Notes: generated from the sequence alone by a model not told the origin. A DNA stretch of 64,000 nucleotides from Zelopaecilomyces penicillatus (GCA_005765155.1 VCCP01000004.1:1364001-1428000); one strand, 5' to 3'; counted from the first letter of the stretch, positions 1-12,800 are shown. Numbers and translations are program-made.

Positions 1-1564
1 TGGTTGATGATTTTGGACATCCGCTGCCAGCCGACGTAGCCAGGTTTCCGTTTGGCAACGCCAAGTGTGGGCTCACTTGCTCCACCGAAGAAGGCCCTTT
101 CTCTCCGATGAGAGGGGGAGCAGCCAACAATGTCTATGTAATCCCTGCTCCCAATCGACTGACGTTTGGCGCTGCCACGCTCATGGCTGCTGCATGTTGC
201 GTGCATGCCATTTTGTGGCTAGTATCAATGATGGACAAGATCCTGGAAATAAACTGGAAGTCGCGGTTTGGAATGGAAAATGAACATCTAGACGAGCCTA
301 TCGAAGGCACCAACGGCGCCACAAAGGGCGATATGAAGAGCGTCAACGACAAGATCAAGTTCTTTTTCAGTGTAGTAGCTGTCCCCGTTTTCGGAGGTGC
401 AGGGCTAGCCATTCTCATCATTGGCGAGAGGAATTTCTTTAGTCCTCAAGTCGCATATGAGATTGAGCCTCTAGCCAGTGTTGGTATGTCATTCTTATGT
501 TGGGTTGTCGAGAGTACCGAGGTGAACTGACATTTGTGATGATTTCAGGTCAATGGGCCCCTATTGTCGGAACCGCCATGGCCGCAATGGGATCCCTTTA
601 CCTTCTCCTTGCCAAAGATGTCGAGGCAGCAAGAGAAGAAAAAGACCCCAATGCGGTTCATCATTGTAAATGCTCTCACCATCACCTTCAACAGCTGAAC
701 TCGCCTGGGCTGCCTGTCGCAAACCATTATGCCAATAGAAGGTCACTTCACAGCATAGAGAACCTAGTGGCTGATAACAATGAGATGGTTACATCTCCAG
801 GTATTTTCCACAACAACTCTGCCCTAAGTATAACCTCTTCCCACCCTAGATCACATTCGAGACCTTCCAACGACTTGATGCCCACCATGACCCACTATTC
901 TTCGGCAACCAGTCGTGTGAGGCGAGAAAATGGTAGTCGACGAAAAGTGGCGAAGATGCTCATGAAGATGGGCGACGCGCTTGGTGCCGCGAAGCAAGAA
1001 TGGCGAGATGATTCTGATTTCAAACGAGGAAAAGCAAGCAATTTCCCTGAGGTGCCGGGTGAATTGTATAGAAATGGAGAGTTGCCGAAAATTAGGAAAT
1101 CCTACAATCCTCCGCGAGATCCCGATGGAAATGCCACCCCCCTACCGCGATCACGGTCAAGGGCGAGCAGTTTCGTTGGCAGTGTGGCTTCCGGTCAAGG
1201 CATCGAAGGCGTTACCCATATTCGCAGAGCCATATCACCAAGGCCCATGATGTCACCAGCATCACGCTCCGAGTCACCGACACCACCCTCGCCACGCGTT
1301 ACAAAGCAACGAGCCAACACGATGCCGGCAACAATGGCTTCCTCTGAACTACATCACACAGATTCACAAAGTTCTTCTGGCTTGGTCAGGGGGAGACGAC
1401 GAGCTCGGCGGGATACATTGGAAGTTCCGCCACTAACACATCACAATCCTTTGAGGATATATCTCTCTCAGCCAGCTGATTCCAGTGCTGTGACGAGCGG
1501 AGAACAACAAAGCGCGTCACCTATTGAGGACTCTTACCAAGAGGGGAAAGCACCTTCCCCTTAG
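1..1564 (+). CDS. Fungal polytopic membrane protein with long disordered tail (5' partial)
   Basis: The reading frame is open from base 3, so the true start lies left of the window. Two coding exons (3-483 and 549-1564) join in phase across a 65-bp intron with GTATGT donor and TTTCAG acceptor, giving 498 visible residues. The visible N-terminal piece has paired cysteines (GNAKCGLTCSTEEGPFSPMR) and looks like an extracytoplasmic loop. Three hydrophobic segments follow, around visible residues 55-78, 120-140 and 163-180. The remaining roughly 300 residues are rich in Ser, Arg, Pro and His and look like a disordered cytosolic tail with many candidate phosphosites. It is convergent with the oxygenase gene at 2098. 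I do not recognise a named family, so function is unknown; that it is a real membrane protein is well supported by the frame continuity across the intron. Confidence 0.8.
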
Positions 1565-2097
1565 ATATTGTGTTTATCATTTCCTTTCACGTCATTAATT
1601 TTCACATCACACTCGGAGGATGTACATGTTACATCTTTGTCATGTTAGAAGAGAGCGCAGAGCCAGTTACCGGTGTTATCTTTCCAGACTGGAGCCCTGC
1701 CAGTCGACATCCACTGGCATTTCTATCTAAATTTTCGTTATACACGACTGAGGCGTGTACTTATATTTGACTAACTTCTCCATGTTATATTATTCAACCA
1801 TAGATGTACATCTAAACAATTGAAACACATGTTTCAGCATTCTGATTATTATAGAAGGGCAATTTTACCAACATTACAATAGCCCTCTCGATTCGCGAGG
1901 GATATTGACAGCATGTTTTTTTCAGCCACAATACGATTCTCTGCTTGTGTATGCCTTTTCTGACTTATATTTGGTAAATGGTAGAATTTCTTAGTCCAGT
2001 CCTACAATGTTTCGAATTAACAGATTTGTGTTGAGTCATCGTAATATGATTATAATACGTATTTATTTATTATCGACTACCAGGTATAATATAGGTT
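1565..2097. other. Intergenic region between convergent genes
   Basis: AT-rich 533-bp spacer holding the 3' ends of two convergent genes. I see no conserved ORF, RNA gene or repeat in it. Several AATAAT/ATAATA-like stretches near 2040-2090 could serve as polyadenylation signals, but this is only composition. Confidence 0.6.
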
Positions 2098-3501
2098 TCA
2101 TGAAACAGTATTTTTAGCAACAACACCCCGCGCAAATTCGCCAAATGTCAGATGTTGCACGATATCAACTTCCTCATTCAGATTAGGCTGGGTGAAAACA
2201 GCCAAGGTATTCCGTGCAACTCGTCCATTACTGACACTGGCCCGCACACCCCTGACAAAGTGAGGCACAGCCTTGAACTTACCAGCTGTGATTCGTTCGA
2301 GGGCCTCGCCTGTTTGAAAGGCGATGCAATCTCTGGGGATTTTGACTTGAACAGTCTCGCCTGTACGGGACTTGATGTATAGGCCGGCATCTGGATCCGG
2401 AGATGCCTTCAATTCTGCAAGAGGAGGCAAGGAGGCGCCGTTGAAACTGGGTACATCTTTGGGGACGGCAGTGCTTGTCTCTGCTTCGTCGATAAACATG
2501 GCTGAGGTGAGACCCGTGAGACAGCCGTGATCGAGATGAGTGCCGCACCAATCATCCTCATCGCCATCGGATCCCTGGCCATCATTAGAGGCGGCCTGCT
2601 GGGGGTAGTAATGAAGAAGACGGGCCTTGGTAGAGTTGGAGGTGCTGACGACATGTTCAAGATATCCCTTGGGATAGCCCTGAATCTCCTTTTCGGCGAA
2701 GCGGTCACAGGCTCGTGATACCATCACGGCAACGTCGATGATGAGACGGCACAGGCTGGTCACTGCAGGCTTCATTCCGGGGAGGACGTCCTCGGCGGGC
2801 CAGATGTTGGGAGTCAGATACTCGGGGAAGGTCTCGGGTGAGAACTCAGGGGTTGGTGCTGCGCAGTCTAGGGTTGGATCGACGTAAAAGGCGCAGTTTG
2901 CGTAGTAAGAGCCCTTGAAAGTGTCGGGTTGGCCGTTGTTGAGAGTTTCCTTGCCGAGGGACCAGCCGGTGAGATATTTGGCTTTGGCATTTTCTAGTTT
3001 CTCTGTTTTTTTTGAGATAAAACAATCAGCCAAGATGATAGTATGAGATGAAGCAAAGGAACTTTGATTGATACTGAGTTTATGGTGTTTCTCAAACGTA
3101 TCATCACTTACCGAGCTCTGCTGTGGGAAGATTTCCCAGATATGATCCATAAGACAAAGCCATATGACGCAACTGGGCAAAGTCTTGGGGAACATCTTTG
3201 ACTATAAGAATACCGAGCGAATCGGGGCCAAAAGCCTGCTCTAGGGTCTCAAACGAGACGGTGCCTATGTAGTCTGAGTGAGCAAGTGGCTTTGGTTTAG
3301 GTTACATTCCGTAAGAAGACTTGACACAGTAGGATGAAAAATGGATAAGAAGACACAGGACTCAGCAATTGCCAAGGTCGTCATTGGTTTGGAAACGGGA
3401 TGAAGGCTTCTAGAGAAAGTGAGGAGGGGAGAGGCAAAGAGAGGCATACCATTTTTCAGGTCTTGGAGCGAGACTGTTACGGCCTGGGCCTGGGCTACCA
3501 T
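2098..3501 (-). CDS. Isopenicillin N synthase-like 2-oxoglutarate/Fe(II)-dependent oxygenase
   Basis: Three exons on the minus strand (3501-3450, 3264-3112, 3002-2098) join in phase to a 369-residue protein starting at an ATG at 3501. Introns are 185 bp and 109 bp with GTATGC and GTAAGT donors. The protein looks like the fungal non-heme iron oxygenase family related to isopenicillin N synthase and plant DOX enzymes. The putative iron triad is His224 and Asp226 in a THLDHG segment plus His316 in AVPHFVRG; a downstream Arg near 332 (RVARNT) sits where the family RxS motif binds 2-oxoglutarate. The N-terminal part (YLTGWSLGKE, about 80) matches the non-catalytic cap of such fungal proteins. The substrate cannot be inferred. 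It is divergent from the FRG1 homologue and has no biosynthetic neighbours, so a metabolite cluster role is not indicated. The third residue of the RxS position is Thr instead of Ser. Confidence 0.85.
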
Positions 3502-4154
3502 CTTGGAAATAACTTGGACGCTTGACTATTACTGAAGGGAGAACAAATAGAAACAGCAGAGTTTGAGACGAGGTTGAAAGGGGATGAATGCTACGTAAAG
3601 TCGTCGTTACTGGAGGTCTCGATCTATTCTTTTAAAAGGTCCATCTGTCGGCTATTAGAGGCGACATCAAATCAGTGCTAATTGATTTGATGCATGGTGG
3701 ATGGTGGGGGTGATCAGCCTCTACACCTATAGAGGGGTTTGTCGCGGGGGCAGCTAGAGGGAAGCGCTGGCGGGGTGCTTTCGCAGCGGCGTTTCAGCGC
3801 TCCGGAGTCCGTGATGACCTGTAATTTTGGCACTCCGCAGGCCGAGGCTGGCGAGTGTGATTACGTAACGCCGACACAAGCTTTCGATTGTTTTAATGTG
3901 GAGCTCGCCGCCTCCCGTGGCTGACTCCGGTTCCCGGCAGGCCGATTTCCCCGAAACGCAGCACTTTTGGACCTGGATTTCCATCCCTGACCACGCGTAG
4001 GAGTTGCCGTCCTTCATTGCGACGCCGGGACCGGACATTGGCAGCTGGGAACGTGGATTGACGCCTTGCCAACCGACTAGTCGACAGATTGGCTGACCGA
4101 CGCAAAGCGCTCCGAAGTCTGCAAGTGGCTGTGCTTCAACTACGAACCGACACG
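3502..4154. promoter_or_regulatory. Divergent promoter region (oxygenase / FRG1-like)
   Basis: A 653-bp spacer between divergent start codons must hold both promoters. A run of imperfect GCGG/CCGC-rich sequence lies near 3735-3800. No clear TATA box is visible on either side, and no convincing additional ORF was found. Confidence 0.5.
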
Positions 4155-5093
4155 ATGGTCAAGCCTCTGACCTTCAAGGGCGACAAGAAGGTCAAGAAGC
4201 GGAAGCGCGTCGCCACGGAACACGATGCGGATGCTGAGTCCGGGCCATCGTCGTCATCAAAGCGCGCCGTCGTCGAGACTGATGCTGCCGCTGAAGATGC
4301 CGATGATACAGCCAACGATGACAGCTGGGTCTCTGCTGATATCGTAACGGATGTCGTGGGGCCCATCATGTTCGTACTGCCGACAGACAAACCATCCGCT
4401 CTGGCATGTGATGTCAATGGCACGGTGTTTGCGTTGCCGATTGAGAATATTGTGGATGGGAACCCGACCAGCGCGGAGCCGCATGATGTGAGGCAGGTGT
4501 GGGTTGCGAATCGCATTGCTGGGACAGAGAACTTTCGCTTCAAGGGACATCATGGAAGGTGAGCTTTGACTCTTGTTTGGTCGAGATTGTTATTTCGAGT
4601 TTCATATCAAGCGGAGAATGAACATGCTAACCCGGAATGAACCATAAACAGATACCTAGCATGCGACAAGATTGGCATTCTATCCGCAACATCAGAGGCC
4701 GTCTCTCCCCTCGAATCCTTCAACCTCATCGCCACGGCCGACACCCCTGGCACCTTCCAGCTACAAACGATGCGCGACACACTCATCACCATCAAGACCT
4801 CAACATCATCCAAACCCAACGCACCCCCGGCCGAACTGCGCGGCGACGCTGACACCATCACCTTCAACACAACGCTGCGACTACGCATGCAGGCGCGCTT
4901 CAAACCCCGGCTCCGAACATCTAAGGAGGAGCGCGCAAAGAGCAAGATCTCGCGACAGGAACTGGAGCAGGCGGTGGGCCGTAGGCTTACGGAGGATGAG
5001 GTGAAGGTGCTGAAAAGGGCACGGAGGGAGGGGGATTATCATGAGCGGTTGCTGGAGCTCAAGGTCAAGGGAAAACACGACAAGTTTGGTTGA
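4155..5093 (+). CDS. FRG1: FRG1-like protein
   Basis: Two exons (4155-4558 and 4652-5093) join in phase across a 93-bp intron (GTGAGC donor, AACAG acceptor) into 281 residues. The start is the ATG of MVKPLTFKGDKK. A basic Lys/Arg stretch (KKVKKRKR, about residues 11-18) resembles a nuclear localisation signal. An acidic Ala-rich linker follows, then the FRG1 domain, a beta-trefoil (fascin-like) fold, with the typical core FKGHHGRYLACDKIGILSAT at the exon junction. The C-terminus is helical and basic (RTSKEERAKSKISRQELEQA), also characteristic of FRG1. In animals FRG1 is nuclear/nucleolar, linked to RNA processing and actin bundling; that role in fungi is inferred from the family. It is convergent with the WD40 gene downstream. 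Family assignment is strong. Confidence 0.9.
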
Positions 5094-5469
5094 GAAATTA
5101 TGGTTGTTGGAAGGGGTGGGAATCTCCTAAAAGACATGATATGACATGGCGACAGTGTCCTGGCTTGGCCAAGACAAGGTATACGGATTAGGGGGGTAAT
5201 GATAATGAAAGACATCACAGGACAAATCCTTAGTGCAAGCGCACTTTCTCAAATTTCCACCACATTCAAGCTACCACGGAGTACGCTCTCTGGACTTTTT
5301 CTTCACGGCTATCAACAGGCCACAGACCGCCTACAAGAAAAACGATAAGTTGTGCTGTTACGACGACCCGCTACAGCATTCACACGCAAAGGTAGCCAAA
5401 GGGTTTTAAGAATGAAGCATTTTATTTATTTTCATGGCAAAGGAAAACAGAGTTAGATCAGTATCAGGC
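5094..5469. other. Intergenic region between convergent genes
   Basis: A 376-bp spacer with the 3' ends of the FRG1-like gene (+) and the WD40 gene (-). No ORF, RNA gene or obvious repeat is visible. Confidence 0.55.
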
Positions 5470-6930
5470 TCAAGATCCAGGTCTCCATGCCTTGATATGG
5501 CCGTCTTCTCCCGCTGTGAATACGACCTGTTCGTCATCAAAGAAGCAAAAAGATCGCACAATCTCTCCACAATGGGCTCCTGGCAGGTTGACGCGGTTGT
5601 CGCGGTCGAGCATCCACTTGCCCTCGGGAGAACGAGCGAGATAAATGAGTTCAAATGATTGCAGACTGTGGTGGGACGGAGGTTCAGATATGTTAGCCAG
5701 AGGATCAAAATAAAATCAACAAAAAAAGGCTGCAAGATTTCCGGGGCATGTCATCGCCGGTCAAAGACAAACAACCAACCCAAAAAGAAAGGGGGGGGAT
5801 GGGGACCAAAAAAAAAACTCACTCCTGTGATCCAGCACCGATAATTGCTCCACTACCATCCAACTTCGTCGTCACATTAGCCACATACTGACACCCAAGC
5901 ACCTTTCTCAGATCCCCAAAGTCCTGCGTAGCATCTCCACTCGTCTGCTCCTCAGCGGCGTCGTACAGCGCAAACTGTTCGTCATGGGACAGCGCAAAGA
6001 CCTCGGTGGGAGTGAGGAACCCAGCGTCGTGGATGGAGGCGTTGTGGTTGAAAGTTTGAACAGTGAGGTCGTCCTCGTCGGCGATGCGAGTGTCGTGCAC
6101 GCTGACGAGGCCGTCGGTCGAGCCGGACAGCACGAGGGCTGGCGAGGATGGGTGGAAGGCGAGCGAGGTGATGTCGTCGCTGTGGACTTCGTCGTATTGG
6201 GCCTTGGGGGAAGGATTGGAGCGGACGTCCCTGTGGGGGTGGTGAGTAAAGAGTGCGTGGTGAAGTTTGTGTGTGTAAGTGGATTTGTTAATGAGATTGG
6301 AGGTGGATGAGTGTGTGTGTGAGATGTGAAAGGGTATATGGATTTGATTTGACTTACCAGAGGCATATTGAAGCTGAATGGTTCTGAAGCTCAGTGCCAA
6401 CCGCTATAGTATTGGTTTCCGCATTGCAAGCCATGGATAGAATCGGTGCTTGGCTTGCTATTCCCATCAACTTCATGTTAGCAAAATCACCAATCTCATC
6501 CAACTTTTACCCTCATATTTCCAACAACAATCCCTCCATCCACCCTTTACTCACTTCTCCCATCACAACCTTCCCTCTAAAACACAAACACAGTCATGAT
6601 TATACAACAAAAAAAAAAAAAAAAAAACTCACCCGCAAACTGCGCAACCCTACTCCCCTGCCTCAAGTCCCACACCCCAACCGACCCATCCTCACCCGCC
6701 GTACAGACCAGCGCCCCAGCAGCGTCAAACACCCGCAGCGCCGTCAGATTCCCATGCTCCGTTGTCCAGCTGGAAACAGGTCCGCTGCCGATCCGCGAAG
6801 GGTCTAGTAGCGAGAGACGCTGGTCTGAGGTGATGGCTGCGAGGCCAACTGCTGTGCGGTGTGCGTCTAGGACATAGACGCCATCTGGGCCAGAGAAGTG
6901 GTGCCGGTCGATGCTGGTGAGGGTGTACAT
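5470..6930 (-). CDS. WD40-repeat protein, WDR89-like
   Basis: Four exons on the minus strand (6930-6633, 6457-6358, 6230-5823, 5665-5470) join in phase to 333 residues. Donors are GTGAGT, GTAAGT and GTGAGT. The protein is a small WD40 propeller; recognisable blade ends include VGVWDLRQG near residue 90, ICLWDVRS near 131, VSVHDTR near 170 and a closing AGEDGHIKAWRPGS at the C-terminus. Overall order and size (about 330 to 390 residues) fit the WDR89 group, whose molecular role is poorly defined and probably scaffolding. The last exon was recovered by splicing past an in-frame TGA at the exon 3 donor; the final blade only appears after this splice, which supports it. Two introns begin with GTGAGT followed by long T-tracts (19 T after GTGAG in intron 1). 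Confidence 0.85.
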
Positions 6931-7700
6931 GGCCGATAGACTGAGTGAGTGATTTTGGCGTATGAACCTGGGAAAGAAACGGTCGGGGGGGGGGGCTCAA
7001 GGTGTAGAAAGCGTAGTTGACGTTATTCCAAGCCGACTAGTATAAATGAGAATGTGCTGGCGGATACTGAAGCACCGCAACACAGAGTGCTTATCCTGTA
7101 ATTCCCCTCCTGGACTTTAAACAAGAGACCGTCTATGTTTCTCAATTGCAAACCATGGCTCAAGAGGAATTATTTTGTTCTATACCGTTACTGCCCGTCG
7201 TCACGCCAAAAGTTGACTTTTTTCTGCTCCTCCACCACCATCATCAGCAGAGTGAGTTTGCGACCTCGTTAAGTGAATATTCCTCACATGAAACGTTCTT
7301 CTCGCACCGGCCTTCAGCGTAACAAAATCACACCACCACTCTCACTACTATCAGATGACAATTAAAATCTACATTAGAGGACTTTTTAACTTTATACAGT
7401 TGCTTTCATATAATTACGTATACTAGATAAAATCATACTCTGCAAACGTCGGTATTCATACACAACACCACCATCGTCCCTTTTTATCCATATGTCTACA
7501 AAATCAGACTCCGGACGTAACCTGCCACGCCTTGAAAAACCGTCAAAACCACCGCTCCCATCCAACAGAAGGCCAAAACGCAAAAACAAAGACGGCCATG
7601 GGAAAGTTGAGAAGCCACTCTCTGGTATATTCCCCGGTTTGTTCATTCTATTTTTGCTCAACGCCAAGAAAATGCAGATATCAGTTCGCGCTCTCTCATT
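6931..7700. other. Intergenic: WDR89-like promoter and carrier 3' flank
   Basis: A 770-bp spacer between two minus-strand genes. It contains the upstream region of the WD40 gene, including a G-run near 6986-6995, and the 3' flank of the mitochondrial carrier. No convincing ORF or RNA gene is seen. Confidence 0.55.
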
Positions 7701-9109
7701 TTAATTAACACTTCCTCTATGCCCAGCACGTTCATTAGCGCTTCTAAAAGCGCGTTTGCCAACTTCGTAGCTGCTAATCATGATGGCACACGCTGGTGCA
7801 ATCTTCAGCGTTCGTGGGATCCAGCCTCGCCACAGGCCAGGGATGCCCTCAGTTTTGAAGATGTGCCACAGCAGCCTGACCATGCTCCGCTCCTCTGGCG
7901 CCAGTGGGGCACCATTGCCGCGAGAGGCGGTGTTGTATGTTTGAGTCCGCGTCTTGCCCACATCAAATGGCATCGTTATGATGGATGCCAAGGCGCCTGA
8001 TGTGGCACCCGCGGTGAAACTGTCCACAAACGTTTCCGTATGTTTCTCGCGACTTTGCGATCGTCGTCTGGCCTCTGTGCGCGCGGCTCCAGAGGTGGCA
8101 TTGCGCGAAAGGGGCCTACCCCGTTGCTCTTCTCGCCAGTCTGAGAGCCGGGATCGAATCGATTCGTAGCCCCACCAGTATATGCCAGAAAAGGGAACAT
8201 CTCGCCATAGGGTGAGGGTCAAGCCTCTCCATAATGATGTGTAGCCGTTGGCTCGCACCATATCCCGGATTCCATCAAAGGCTTCTGCGAGGTGATTTGA
8301 TGTTGAAGTGCCATGGGCAGCCTGCATCCTTGTTCGAACAAGCTCAATGGGGCCAACAGCAGTCGCTGCGAGCATTCGGGCAATGGATCCTGCGGTAAGA
8401 GGCGCATAGTCTGCTGAAAAGCTGGAGAACGGGCTCACAGGGCTAAACCGTAGCCAATCATAACCTGTAAAATATATAATATTGGCCGGAACCGTCATCA
8501 CAAGAGTTGGCGAAAGTCCCCGCCATAACGTCGTAAACCCTTCGTTACGGGCGATTTTGCGCAGGCCATCTATGGTAGAGTTATACGTTTTCTTTTGTAC
8601 TTCCTGGACGGCGCAGTCGGCCGGCGCGCCGAGATTTGTCGTCATTGCGCCTTCAATCCTTGGGGCTGCAAGGCAGTAGTCGACATTGTTTCCGGCAAAG
8701 AAAACCTCACGACAACAAGCTGTAACGCCGACTTCGGTGGCTGAGATATTCACCAGGGGTGTTCTCGTCTTGGGGAGTTTCGTGAGATCGAGAGTGGCGG
8801 AAGAAGCGGCAGAGGGCTGCGACTGCAGTCGGACTCGAACGACATCTAGAGGGGTGACTGCATGATTGTAACAAAAATTAGTCCTCCTTCGCTGTGCTAA
8901 CGAGTAATGATGTGATCGACAAAAGACCTACCGAGCAACGACGTAAATAAGCTTCCCGACATGGCCGCAATCATCTTCTGGCCAGCCGTGATGTCAAAGA
9001 CAGAATCCGCCCCGTCACCACTTCCTACACCCGCGCCGACCATGTTTGGCCCCTCTATCCGGTCGTGGTTCTGCCCTCCTGAACTGTGAACTACGGCGAC
9101 AGAACCCAT
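7701..9109 (-). CDS. MTM1: Mitochondrial carrier, Mtm1/SLC25A39-SLC25A40 type
   Basis: Two exons (9109-8932 and 8857-7701) join in phase across a 74-bp intron with GTAGGT donor, giving 444 residues. All three mitochondrial-carrier signature motifs P-x-[DE]-x-x-[KR]-x-[KR] are present: PLDVVRVR near residue 62, PIELVRTR near 229 and PFDVGKTR near 356, so three pseudo-repeats and six transmembrane helices are expected in the inner mitochondrial membrane. A long insert in the first repeat (about 70-130, with CCREVFFAGNNVDYC) and a basic insert in the third (about 300-335) are typical of Mtm1/SLC25A39. That group is tied to mitochondrial glutathione import and to manganese/iron homeostasis affecting Sod2; substrate here is inferred from family resemblance. 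A hydrophilic Gly-rich N-terminal segment precedes the first helix. Confidence 0.88.
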
Positions 9110-9800
9110 TGTGTGTTGTGTCTGTTGTGCAAAGTCGCTTAGGTTACGACAATTGCGTCGTGTCGTGGCTGTCGTGGTTCACGACTCGGGCCCTCGGTCG
9201 GAGGAGCCGAGTCCTCGTGTTGACGGTTATGAGTTAAAAAAAAAAAAGGCTGCTTCTTATTCGGCTACTGAACGACGAAGAGAAAAGCGGTGGGGTTCGG
9301 CGTGTGCAGTGAAAAGACGTTGATAATGAGGGGAGGAGGTGAAGAAAGTTTGGGGTTGCCTGCCATCTGCGTCATGCATAGCGGCGGTTCATTAGCGTCG
9401 TTGACAGTTCAGATGGGATTGAAGGTGGCAGGTCTTGGACGTGGTGGCTTTTGCTCGATCCTTTTTGCCCCCCCGTTGCCGGAGATAAAGTCGCAATGCG
9501 AAGCTACCAGAAAAAAAAAGAGGAGCTCGCAAAAGAACCGGAGGTCGTAGCCCGTGGGTACCCGGATGGTGTCAGGGATTGCCCTGATTGGCTAGAGGTA
9601 CTGTGGGCGTCATTGAAAAGCAGGTGCACTGATCAGGGAGATTGATAAGCTCGGCCGAGGTAGGCGTAGTCTTAGCCCTTACCTTGACCCTCATTCTCAA
9701 GACAAACAAAAGACATCCGATTAATATAGGTGAACTCTAAACACATTGAATCTATTCCACAATCAATATATAAATAGGAATCAGCCCGTTAAGCGCTACA
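9110..9800. other. Intergenic: carrier promoter and CHAT-gene 3' flank
   Basis: A 691-bp spacer containing the promoter of the minus-strand carrier. An 11-base A-tract sits at about 9236-9246 and a second A-rich tract near 9511-9520. ORFs here are short and show no recognisable protein character. Confidence 0.55.
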
Positions 9801-12800
9801 CTAAACCCCATAATGGACAAACTGTGCCCATTGAAGCGGCGTCTCTCTCCGAGACTCACGTAACCCTAACACAGCTTCCTGCAACACATGTGCCACGTTT
9901 TCAACCCTCCCAACCTTGTTCTCGCGGAACAGCAATGTGTAAAACCGGTTTGCCAGCTCCAAACACTCCGAATCACCAGCCGGCCATAAACTCCCTACAA
10001 CGTGCGGAAACCCAGCCGATTGGAACCCGCTTGCGACACGGATAGCGTCCTCAGATGACTCGGTCACCTTACTCTTCTCTGCCGAGTGTGTGGAGAGATA
10101 TGCGATGTGTGCATTCTCAAGCTGCAACTCTGATATACGATTGACGGTAAGTATATCCTGCTTTGTCGTGCCATCGGGAGCACAGTCTTGCTGCAGTACA
10201 AGTCCGTTACATGCTGGGTTAGACCCATCCGAGATTGTGTGACAAGCAAAATGCGCAATGGGTGATGATATCAGAGCTTCCAAGACCTGCTTTACACTAG
10301 GGTGCTCAAACACATTTGTCTGAATATTACCATCCAGGAGTTTGAGAATCTCGTCCTTTTGCTCAGTAGCATACGATATAGGCGGCCCATCGGACGGCCC
10401 CTCGGGGGTTGTTGGCATGGTCGCAATAAGGATAGCGCTGGCCAATGGCTCTTGTTGTTGCTTCTGCTTGGTCTGATTTGCTTGATTGCGCGCCCGTGCG
10501 AGGGCTTGTATGGATGGTGTATACGATGATATAGCTTTACTGTAGGTATTAACAACCGAGCCTGCCCGATGTATCCCAGCCGCATGGAAAGGAGCAGAGT
10601 GTGCGTAGCCGGTCCCAATCCACCACACCTCGGGGATCTTGCTACTCTGTTGCTTTGTGTCCAGGGAAATACTGTGGAAAATATTAACGACACAGAAATC
10701 CCAAAGCCATACCAGGTATTCTGTGAACGCAAAATTCTTCGTCTCCTGTTCAGACGGTTGCTCAATTTGCCACTCCTTGCGCGGCCATCCATGAGTGTCG
10801 AGCCCAGACAAATGGGTAATTTTGGCTGTCGTGATTCTCTCACTAGAGATGAGGATAGCATCGCTCCCGAAATCTGTAATGTTCACAATGGCAATGTAGC
10901 CCTCAGCTGCACATTCCTGAAACTCGGCTGCTGTTTGGCCCAGTATGAACCGCTCGTACCCTGGGATGCTGCGAATGCTTTCTAAACAAGCACAGAGCTC
11001 AGAAGTGGCCTCCTGGCGTCTGCTACTCTGCCGTTCCCCAGGAATTACGTTTCTTCTCTGATGGGGGCGGGAGTTGATTTCTTCAACTAGACTCTGATAT
11101 TGTGTAGCCAGATCGGGGTGGGATTGGCGCAGATTGACCAAGTCCAGATCATCATCAACCATCTGCTTCGTCGTGGCAATGAGGCCTTGCTCTAGATACT
11201 GCACTGCATCATGAAGTCGGTCAGCCTTCATAAGAAGTGAAGCTAGGTTGGATGCCACTCCTGAGAATATTGATGTTATGAGCTGCTGGTCATCTCGGTC
11301 CATGGTGCATGTGCGAATTATAGGGAAGAGTTCAAGCATGGAAATTCCCAGCGCAATTGCTTCATCCTGCCTACTACTCCCCGCAAGAAGTTCCAACCCA
11401 CGAGCCCCGGCTGTCACACGATCAAAAGGCGTAGCGCTCAAGCATTGCCAAGCTTCAAGTGCTGTTGCCAACATCCGTTGCCTGGTTTTGTTGACTGGAA
11501 GCAAGCTGTGTTGAGCTTCAAGGGCCATACCAAGACTATTCAGGATGCTGGCCCGCAAAGGGTGGTCAGATGGAACATATTCTAATGCCGTTGAGGTGTG
11601 CTCAATTGCTTTCTCAAGGTCTTGCACATCCTTCTTTTCCTTGTAACGGCATTGCAACGACGCCCCAAGGTTACACAGACGGATCCCATAAAACGCATGA
11701 TCTTTCGCCGTAGAGTCAACTGCTTGCTCTTCGGTATCAATAGCCTCATCCAAGTGCTTCATCTCTTTAGTGCGCAAGTATTCCTGTCGGAAAAGGCTTC
11801 CCCGGAGACTCAAAAAAATGCCCATCTCTTGAAAGTGGCTTCCCATCAACTTCAGGGCTTCATCCGACGCATGCATTGCCGCGTCTAAGTCTGCACCGAG
11901 CTTTGTCCGCATATATCGTGCATGCAGTCTAGAAACAAGCGCATTTGACCACTTATCTTGTAATGTAAAGGCTTCTGTCATGAGACCCACAGCTCTTTTT
12001 GTATCTGCAATTGCCCGGCCAAGATCTGCCATATCTCCCTTTCGCTCATAGCGAATTTCGAACTTATGAGCCATATCGATTAGCCTGTACGCGTGGGCTA
12101 AGTTATCCTTGGGGCCAGATTCCAAAGCAAGTTCCGTTACTTTGATTGCCTCCTCTAGCTTTTCCATGTCCCCCGTCTGCCGATACCAGTTCTCAAGCTT
12201 ATTACCAAGGTTGAGGAGTAAGACTGTGTATTGGAAGTCATTTTCTGCCGTTGCTTGTATCGCAGAGCGAGCAAGATTAACCGCTTCTAGCAAGTTTGAT
12301 ACGTCCCCTGTCTGCTCAAAACGGCTTTCGAGACTGTTGGCTAGATTTCCCAAAAACGTGGGTTGCTCGGGGTGGTCTACTGGACCACAGCTGATAGCAC
12401 GACGCAGAATTTGAATCGATTCATCAATATCTTCCAAGTCCCATGTTCCTTGATGTCGTCGGTAGATTTTAGTAGCATGATTACTCAACCTGCCCGCTAG
12501 TTCTGGATCCCCGTTTTGGGTAGAGGCTACAATCTGCTCTGCCAAATTGATCGCCTCATCGATGTCGTCTTCATTTCCTTCGGTCTCATATCTGGTGGCA
12601 AGCCTATCTGACTGGTTGGTCAGGAGCTGTATTCTCAATGGGTGCTCAGCTGGAACAGCGAATATTAAATCCTCTCCTGAATCAATCGCCTCCTCCAAAA
12701 ATTCATAGGATTGCCAATGCAGGTAAAGCGTGTCGAGTTCGGTTCCCAGGAAGAGTTGCATTTTGATTCGATCTGGGTGACCGTCAGGTATATGGTCTGC

